Of a stretch of 64,000 bases of DNA, positions 56,705-64,000 are shown piece by piece. A model generated the notes under the pieces. The model searched no databases. It had not been told where the DNA came from and saw only the letters and a list, made by a program, of their open reading frames with translations. Positions within the stretch are counted from its first letter, which is position 1; every line of letters begins with the position of its first letter. Source of the stretch: Sclerurus mexicanus. Its lineage: Eukaryota > Chordata > Aves > Passeriformes > Furnariidae. The DNA lies in NCBI GenBank assembly GCA_013396755.1, contig VWZF01002924.1, positions 58,755-122,754 on the forward strand. Direction: 5' to 3'. The translations under genes and the position numbers were made by a program.

Positions 56705-59700
56705 CTGGTAAGAAGGGACAAACAAACCAAGAATTACTGAAAGAAACTGCTGCTCAGACCTAAGAAAACCCTAAAGTGATTGTTGTGAATGTCTACAGCC
56801 TATTCTTAACTTACCTTGGACTAAGGTTCAATCAAGCACAAGTAACTTGAGGATGGAGTTAAAAAAGGCCAGTTTTAAGCAAAATAATGCTGCATGCTCT
56901 CAATTTCCTCTATAGCTTACTTAAAGGTGGCTAAGAAGTGGGCGGGGAAGAAAGCATGTTTTTCATGATGTCCACGCATTATTTTAGTGCATCATTTTCG
57001 TTATTTACTTCATCACTAGGATCTTTGCTACCTTGGTTTCTGACTGGAGTCAAGAGCTTCTCAAGTTCTCCATTAATAACATTTGAGCTTTAGTCAAGAG
57101 ACCATTTCCCATGCACTACAGAGAATGGACACCCTCCCCATCATTCCAAAGGATAACATCACATGTTCTTATCACATCTCTCATGCTGTTGTTACTGCAG
57201 TGAGCGCAGTACCCTGTTTATCATTGTCAGGCAAGACAAAGAACCCTGATATATTCTGACCTTATCCAGCAAGTGCCAGTGATTTCTACCCAACACTGGT
57301 ATTGACCATGGATATGAAAATCAAAAAAACCCCAGAAAGGTGCAAATGCAGCATTAAAACAAAAAATATTCTCTCAAGCCTTGTAGGTGTTCAGCAGTAA
57401 AAGGCAACAGGACTGCCAAATCCCTAGAAGAGTTCACCTATTTTTGGGTCCTGTAGGAAGCACCCTGACTGGCATACCTGTGCCAATCCAAACATGCAGT
57501 CATGTACTGGGTTAAATATGGAGGAGGTGCAAAGATACTGAAAATGTTTTGCTGAACCAGGATTCTAAATATATTAAAGATCTAAGTAGTAGAAGTCATG
57601 TCATGTACTTCAAAGTTAAATACAAAAGCATACTTCCTACCTGTCTGCTTTGCAACATAGCTAAATAAATACTCTGCTTTTTACACACTGCAAAGCATAA
57701 AGCTGCACAAATTCTCCTCTGGCTTTGTTTTGTTTGTTTTTTAGAAACATTCCTGGACAAAAGAATTAACAAGGGAAGAAACCTTGAGGAGCTAAATGTA
57801 GTACAAACACACATATAATATGTCACTGGGAAAATTAAATATTATTAAAAATAAAATCTCTCTGGGGAAGTGAACAGAAGATGAGTGTGTAGTCATTAGA
57901 ACTAGTGTGAGAAAAATGGAAAGATGTACTTGTATATGTATATATACTAGCAAAAATGCTGGCAAGCACATGAAAAATGTCAAAAAAACCTTGCATTTTT
58001 TATTACTATTCTTTATGTCAAAAAGCAAACAACGCTAGGAATAGTCCGGCTGACAGGATAACCTGGAATATCAGGTTGCACAAACTTCCACTATAAAGTG
58101 TAACACTGCCAAATGGAGAATCTGAAGTCTCCTGAGGAGAGGTTCTTTAGTTTATCCTCTTAGCATTTAGTGTGGGAGTTTTTAGTCCAGTGTAAGCATC
58201 TCACTCACTGGAATTCATACAGTCTTCGTTCATTTTTTTCTAGTCAAAGTTATTTGTACTTGGGTTAGTTATTTAAAGCACGGTCCTTCTTGCCTATGTT
58301 TTGGTAGCCTCTCCAATACTCTGTTATTTCCACTTTTTCCTCATCTCACTCCAAAATATTGGGCAGTCTAAAATTTAAAACTAGCTTTTTTTAAAAATGA
58401 AAAAGGTACAGGACAGCATGCTGGATGCCCCTGACAAGTTTCAAGGCTTTGCAAACTTTTTCATTTCAAAATACACACTCTTTTTTTCAATTGGAAAACT
58501 TGTATATCATTAAATTTTTATGTTTATTTCTGTGAGTTCATTATGCAAAAGATTTCAGAAGTTCATTTCTTCAACTTTCACTTCAAGTAATAGTGTCACC
58601 TTTTTATTTTTGGAATAATGTCAGACAAATATTTTATCTAATGACTTCCATTAATTCAGAAAGTATTTTTCTTTCAAGCTTTGCCAACAAGAGATCCCAA
58701 ACCAGTGAGTGAAATGTTCTCACTGAGCTATATCATAGGAAATATAGCAAAATATAATCTAAATTTCACAGTAGTTGTTCAGCATCTACAGTGCAAAGAG
58801 AAACAGGCCTAGTATTATTAATCCTTCACACTCTGTTCATGCTTTTGGTTAAGATACAAACTAGAATTTAATCTAGACAAGGAATTTAAAAGCAGCACTT
58901 TAGAAGTTCCCTGAGTATGTGCATTTTAGAAGCCTTTAGTGCTCTACAGCTCTAGTCTCCAGACCACTACAGCCTGAGACTAGGCAGGATTTTTTCACTG
59001 ACCTCACACCTTGCACAGTATCTATCCACATTCACTGTAATTCATCCATATTATCTATACCTGGATAACGGAGCTTTTAGTTATGCTTCTTAATCAAACC
59101 TGTTTCATGTTGAAATTACTGCACAATGCCAAGCTGTCAGCAGGCTCTAGTAAGGAAATGTGGGAAATGCCTGAAGAGAACAGGAGAGGGCTGTAGTTCA
59201 GGCACCTCTTACGTGCTGTTTTTCCACTGCATGTATAATTATGTTCATCAGCTTAAAAGTCCCATAGAAATCATGCTCCACAGGGAAGATCCCTTCATCA
59301 TGTTCATCTTTCTGTTCCCATCACTGTTTTAGAGATGCTGGTAGCAAACACACAAGTGATTTCAAAGGTGCTCCTCTCCACCTGCTCCAGCACAATTACT
59401 CAAATTGCTTGTCTATAACATGTTACAGTGATGTGCCAGCTGTGTCAATGAGCCTAAAAAGCCCATCAAAAAGAAGATTATCATTTTCTGCACAACAAAG
59501 CAGTTGGTTAAATTTAATACAGAAGTCATGGTAAACTGCAACCAAGCCACCTGGAATGTAGTTAAGTGTTCACAACCCAAGTACAGAAAAACTGGGATCT
59601 GAAAGGTTAAAAAGGAGGAGGGGGAAGGGGGTCTCCACAAACATTACCAAATGCTACAAAGAGATGATAATTCAAAATACTTTGCCCCACGGTTTTTGGT

Positions 59701-60422
59701 TGACTTTGATAATAACAAAGAAGTTTTCTTAATTCCGAGACTTTTCACTTGCAGGCAGTTCTTTGTGAGCATTACCAAATACCAAACTGCAGTCTACAGA
59801 TCCAGCCTAGAATTTGTCATAAGGATGGTTATAAATTTCCCCAGTTCTGTTTCTGTAACCCTCTCCATTCCATTCTCCCTCTGGCTCACAAGATACTGTT
59901 TTATGCATGCTATAGCTCTGTGTGTGTATATATGTATGTATATACTGTTGTGGTACCCCTCTAATGCTCTGAGACTCTCCAAACCATGGAGGCTCCCAGC
60001 CTCCCACTCCACCCTGAAGGATGAGGAAGAGAATTGGAGGCACAAAACGTAAAGATCACAGGTTGAGATAAGAATATTTACTGGTAACACCAATGAGATA
60101 ACAGACAGTAACAATACTATCGACAGAGGGTACAAGAGAGTCAAATACACATACATTTAATAGGCAGTTTACATTCCATGTAGTTGCCTACTTAGAGCAA
60201 AGACCAACATCAGCATCTTGCAGGTGAGAAATTGGCTGTGTGATGTCTATTCAACACCATTAATTTGTCTCTGGAAGAAGTCTATGCTTAAGGATGTGCA
60301 GAGGCCAGTGAACCACCAGGTAAAACATCAGCTTCTACCCTTGGGCATGAAACATTTTATCATTCACCATAAAACAAGCCAACAGGGAGAAGAATAAGTA
60401 TGAGAGGAAAATTTCTCCTTAC
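56705..60422 (-). other. DUSP16: DUSP16 last intron
   Basis: A 3718-bp intron, bounded on the minus strand by donor ACAG|GTAAGG (at 60422) and acceptor CCAG (at 56705). It contains a B-type LTR fragment (59949-60150). No other exon or gene was recognised. Confidence 0.88.
59949..60150 (-). mobile_element. Old family B LTR fragment in DUSP16 intron
   Basis: TGTGGTACCCCTCTAATG followed by GAGACTCTCCAAACCA, GAAGAGAATTGGAGGCAC, GTAAAGATCAC, GGTTGAGATAAGAA and CAATGAGATAACAG. It matches the LTRs at 21133 and 23038 in order and orientation but with more changes and no recognisable U3. It is a truncated, diverged copy and the right limit is approximate. Confidence 0.65.
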
Positions 60423-60546
60423 CTGTAAGCTTCATCTAAGGACATATCCATTCTCTTCATGATATACGCAATAGCGATTGTGGCAGAGCGAGATATCCCA
60501 GCTAAACAGTGCACTAACACGTGGCCATTTGATGCTTTCGCTTTTT
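60423..60546 (-). CDS. DUSP16: DUSP16 catalytic exon (HCxxGxxR loop)
   Basis: A 124-bp exon: two bases, 40 codons, two bases. It encodes the phosphatase signature VHCLAGISRSAT; the catalytic Cys codon is TGT at 60508-60506 and the phosphate-binding Arg follows six residues later. The next part reads IAIAYIMKRMDMSLDEAY and the split Arg codon joins FVKEKRP of the terminal exon. Splice sites are canonical: TGCAG acceptor at 60547 and GTAAGG donor at 60422. All residues needed for catalysis are present, so this is an active phosphatase core and not a pseudophosphatase. Confidence 0.97.
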
Positions 60547-61239
60547 CTGCATAGCAAAAGAATTGGCAAGAGTCAAAGTCGGCAGAATTTTACCATGATG
60601 AAAAGTTTGCAAAGAAAGCAGTGTTATTTAAAATTATTCAAAACTTCCAAATTAACTGCTAATTACAAATCTCACAAAAGCTTTTAACAAAAATCACTGA
60701 TTTTCTCTACCACTGTACAGCACTGAGTATAGAAAAAGCATGGCAACACAGGAAACATACTGCAGTTACAGCACACTTCATTTTAATGTGCACATAAACC
60801 ACTCTATTTAGATGTCTGGGAAAAGTAACTGTTTCTAATTTTATATACAAGCAAAAAGCAAGCATTCATGATGGAACAATTTCGCCAGTTCAGATTTGGC
60901 TAGCTCACTTCTCAAAGGTAAAAACAGAAGCTGTATGTCCAAATTTCTAATGCACTCTCTGCAGACATATATCAGGATTCTACCAGGCTGCCTGAAAGCA
61001 GAGTTGTGCTCTTAAGTGTTTTTGTTTTGTCATACTGGAACATACAGTGACAGAATGTTATTTTGCTATGGTATTTTGCTTCTGTACTTATAAAGTGATG
61101 CTGATCATGTACACAGATCCTGAGGGTATTTTCATACCACCCAGAGAGCATTCAGGGCTTCTCCAGCCGTAACAGCAAGGCAGACAAACAGAGGAATCCA
61201 AAAACTGTTTTAGAGAGAGAATTTAAATTTTCTTCTCAC
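60547..61239 (-). other. DUSP16: DUSP16 intron
   Basis: A 693-bp intron between the two catalytic-domain exons, with GTGAGA donor (at 61239) and TGCAG acceptor (at 60547). Nothing else was recognised. Confidence 0.9.
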
Positions 61240-61399
61240 CTATAAAATCGACTGATTTATCCAACCAAGGCAAAATTTTCTCACAAAAGCTGTCGTTCAC
61301 AGGCACTCTGAGGAAATGGGATTCTGGAATAAAATCAGGTTTCGGACAAGTATTGCTGGCATTCAGTACGTAGCCAATATAATTCTGCTGCATCAGCTC
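61240..61399 (-). CDS. DUSP16: DUSP16 catalytic-domain exon with the general-acid Asp
   Basis: A 160-bp exon starting in phase 0 with ELMQQNYIGYVLNASNTCP and ending WLDKSVDFI plus the first base of a Glu codon. It encodes the core strand-helix part of the dual-specificity phosphatase fold; Asp36 of the exon (codon 61294-61292, in VPVNDSF) corresponds to the general acid. Splice sites are TTTCCTAG (acceptor at 61400) and ATAG|GTGAGA (donor at 61239). The exon preceding it, with the rhodanese-like MAPK-docking domain, was not found up to the window edge. Confidence 0.96.
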
Positions 61400-63641
61400 C
61401 TAGGAAAGAGAGAAAGATTAAGCCTAGAGAATTCAAGTGGTATCTTTGGCACATTACAAAGCTAAAAATCAAACTGAAATTTGGGTTAGAATTGTTCTAG
61501 CTGTATAAGGAACATTCTTTTGGGAAAAAGATAACTCCCCAGCTTTTAATTCTTTTAACAACTTTTAATGAGACATCCAGTGTGTGCAAATAACATTTGG
61601 ACTGCAAATCCCATAAAAACAAAGTTAAGGAAGAGAAATAATGGTAGAATACCTTCTGCTACTCTGAAGCATCACTTCCAAGAGAATGAAGTGGTTTGGT
61701 TTAAATCCTACTTTGGTTTAAATTCTCACTGTGCAAGCTGACAACAAACACTTCCCACATGCTGACCTGAGTATTTTTCCAGATCACGTATCTAAGATTG
61801 TGGTTGCTCCATCACTGATATTGGTGAGAAATATGAAACAAAATGGATGCCTCTCAAGTCCAGGACCTTCTTTTTTCTAAGAGAATGTGAAAAACTCTCT
61901 CAAAACCTTCAGAGGAAGAGCTGAAGATCTTGAATTAAGCTGTTTTCACACAGCACTCACGGGCATTTTACAAGAGTCCCGCTTTGTGTTTTACAATTTA
62001 GTTCCTTAGATTTCAGTTTTCAGCCTCCAGGCCTTTTGCATCTCAGAGAATTGTCACAGGAACAAGCAAAGAGACTCAATGTATAATAGTCAACTGGGCT
62101 TTTAAATGAGTCAATTTTCATGACTGCAAATAAAAGAAATTAGTCCTCTTTTCAGCATCTTGCCATACTCATGGGTATTTAGAATTGTGCAAAATAGTAT
62201 GTGATGCAGCAGTATGTGGTACCTTAATGCAAAAAAAACATGTGAAACAAGTACTGGAAAACTAGATGGCTCTACCAAAAACCATCCAGTCCCCTCCAAA
62301 TAAGCATCTTGTCACGGAAAAGCAATTTTAGCATGTTGGAGTAGTACTGATCCAACTTTCATGGTTCATATAGGATTTGGCAGTAAGCGACCTGCAATAT
62401 ACTATGCTTGGACACTACTAAATATAAACATTGGGGAGCTTTTGACCAGATTTCTATAGAAACTCATATCTGAAACTAAGTATAAAAAAAAGAGCCAAAA
62501 TATTTTGTTTTAATCCTTTTGCTTTTATAGCAGTTATATAAAAAATTTTATGTCAATCGATGGGAACAGTAGCATTAATGAATTCTTATGCTGCAGATTT
62601 CAACTGGAGATCTACCAGCAGGAAAATACAGTCACAAAACCAAATGGTTGCTTCTTCCTCATATGCATTTTTTCTGCAAGCATAAAGATCTTTTTGTGAG
62701 GAGAAACAGGGATATGATTATCTAGCAGAAGAGCCAGAACTCTTTCAAATCAGAGCAGTCTAAATAATACGTAATGTTGAGCACACAGGTACACCACATG
62801 TATTGTATGGCATGTGTAGAAGGGATGAACACACACCTACAGGCATGCATAAATTAAATGCTGAGTGGGAATAAAGGGCTGCAGGAGACAAGCAAATCTG
62901 CATCAGTCATTTGCAGAGGAAGGTGCATAAAGTTCAGCCAATAACGGGAACTTACGTTAATTTCTGCTAGTGAGCTCAATTTTGTTGCCTGGAGGAAAAT
63001 GATCAGCTCTTTCAAACTTTCATCCTAAGTCACTCACATCAGCACATTCAGAGATTGAAAGTGTGGGCATCTTAAACTAATGGACATACATTATGTCACA
63101 AACATACCATCGTGAGGAACAGGAGATGAAGAATTCCTCACAAAAGCAAATCATCAAATATATATTTTGCAGCAATGGTAAAAAAAAAAAAAAGGAAACG
63201 GAAAAAACAAGGGCTATATGTGTCAAGGTAAGTTCTCAGCCTTAGTGCTTCTTGCCCTATTAATTTCCTGGGTCATGCTCCCATTATAGCTCAGCTTCTC
63301 ATCAACAAATTCCAGTAGGTCACTGATTTCCCCATCTCCCTTCCTGCACATCTCCCCAGCAGAACCAAAAGCTCTCTTCGGCCCTACATGCCTTTCATAG
63401 CTGGTGCTGTTGCACCTTTCTTGGCTATATTTAGCTCTCACACACTGATATGTTTAAAAGCAGAAGTGCAGTAAGTGAATACAGAAATATTTGGAATTAT
63501 GCAGAGAGGAAAGGTATTTGGAATGGGTTTCTTGGCACAGGGGACTGACTAGCTAGACTCCTAGTATCTTACATGTGCAAGGGATACTCGCGATCCCCAG
63601 CATGCCTCCCTCACTGTACTGGGCTCCGCAGTTTTCCCGTT
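61400..63641 (-). other. DUSP16: DUSP16 upstream intron (partial)
   Basis: No exon of the rhodanese-like domain was recognised here. Contains a poly(A) run near 63181-63193. It presumably continues past the right edge of the window. Confidence 0.7.
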
Positions 63642-64000
63642 TGTCTTAGTTCAAAGGGGAGAACTAAGATACCTATGTTAACCAAGAAGGAAAATAATCC
63701 CTCTCCCTTTAAATTTAATAAAAACCAGAACTTTAATTAGGAAAAAAAAAAAATATATATATGAAAGGATAACAGTTCTCAACCACAACACAGAAAGGAC
63801 CAAACACCAACAGCTTGCAATAAAATCTTCCCGCCCTCCTCAAACAACAAGACAAACAGTTAAAAGGTCTTTTGGTTACCCCAAAACAAAAAGAACTGCA
63901 ATTGTATCTAAGGACAGCAGGAGGCGATGTCGCACCTCAGTCGCTGCCCTCCTGCTCCCAGGGGATGCAGTTATATTTACGGACAGCAGGAGGTGATGTC
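63642..64000. mobile_element. Superfamily A LTR, cut by the window edge
   Basis: Starts TGTCTTAGTTCAAAGGGGAGAACTAAGATACC with the same terminal hairpin and A-rich start as the LTRs at 38297 and 41372. It continues through GATAACAGTTCTCAACCAC, AACACCAACAGCTTGC and two copies of the module (from 63897 and 63966, 69 bp apart, as in 41372). The other end and the target duplication lie outside the window; the left flank is CCCGT/CCGTT-like. It is in the same orientation as 28819, 38297 and 41372 and lies in DUSP16 intron. Confidence 0.88.

Noticed and set aside
55948..56763. Plus-strand frames opposite the DUSP16 terminal exon
   Set aside because: They are antisense shadows of an intact, recognised coding exon.

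Overview
This is vertebrate nuclear DNA, most likely from a passerine bird. The evidence is two protein-coding genes with canonical introns, CR1 LINE fragments, a tRNA-Ile-headed SINE with a CR1-type tail (the TguSINE1 architecture known from songbirds) and many solo LTRs of avian endogenous retroviruses. The species cannot be named from the window. There are no bacterial-style operons, CRISPR arrays or phage genes. Two genes face each other tail to tail. BORCS5 (+ strand) is represented by its last two constitutive coding exons, 35133-35290 and 44853-45083. Its 5' exons were not found here, so roughly the first 35 kb is read as a large BORCS5 intron. DUSP16 (- strand, JNK phosphatase MKP-7) is represented by its last three coding exons: 61240-61399 and 60423-60546, which carry most of the catalytic core, and the long terminal exon 55531-56704. 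The rhodanese/kinase-docking exons lie beyond the right edge. The same neighbour pair is found on human 12p13.2, so the order is conserved. Layout: 1-35132, BORCS5 intron with CR1 copies (7695-8702, 20099-20237, 32041-32565), complete LTRs at 6236-7111, 14844-15599, 17574-18459 and 18819-19667, a degraded ERV with gag-like remnant at 21133-23532, and an LTR interrupted by an assembly gap (28819-29879). 35133-45083, the 3' part of BORCS5 with two more LTRs (38297-39156, 41372-42246) and a possible unrecognised 81-bp in-frame exon (37313-37393). 45084 to about 53400, BORCS5 3' UTR and intergenic DNA with the SINE at 49772-49911. From there to 64000, DUSP16 with its 3' UTR, introns, a B-type LTR fragment (59949-60150) and an LTR running off the end (63642-64000). 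The most informative structural result is one LTR superfamily: about 850-890 bp, TG...CA ends, a short hairpin at the TGTCTTAG end and 5-bp target duplications. It accounts for at least seven blocks, including a CpG-rich block at 6.4-6.9 kb that otherwise looks like a promoter, and the sequence on both sides of the assembly gap. The most biologically interesting candidate is the 81-bp phase-0 exon in the last BORCS5 intron, which would insert a heptad-patterned 27-residue segment into the coiled-coil region. No wholly new system was found.
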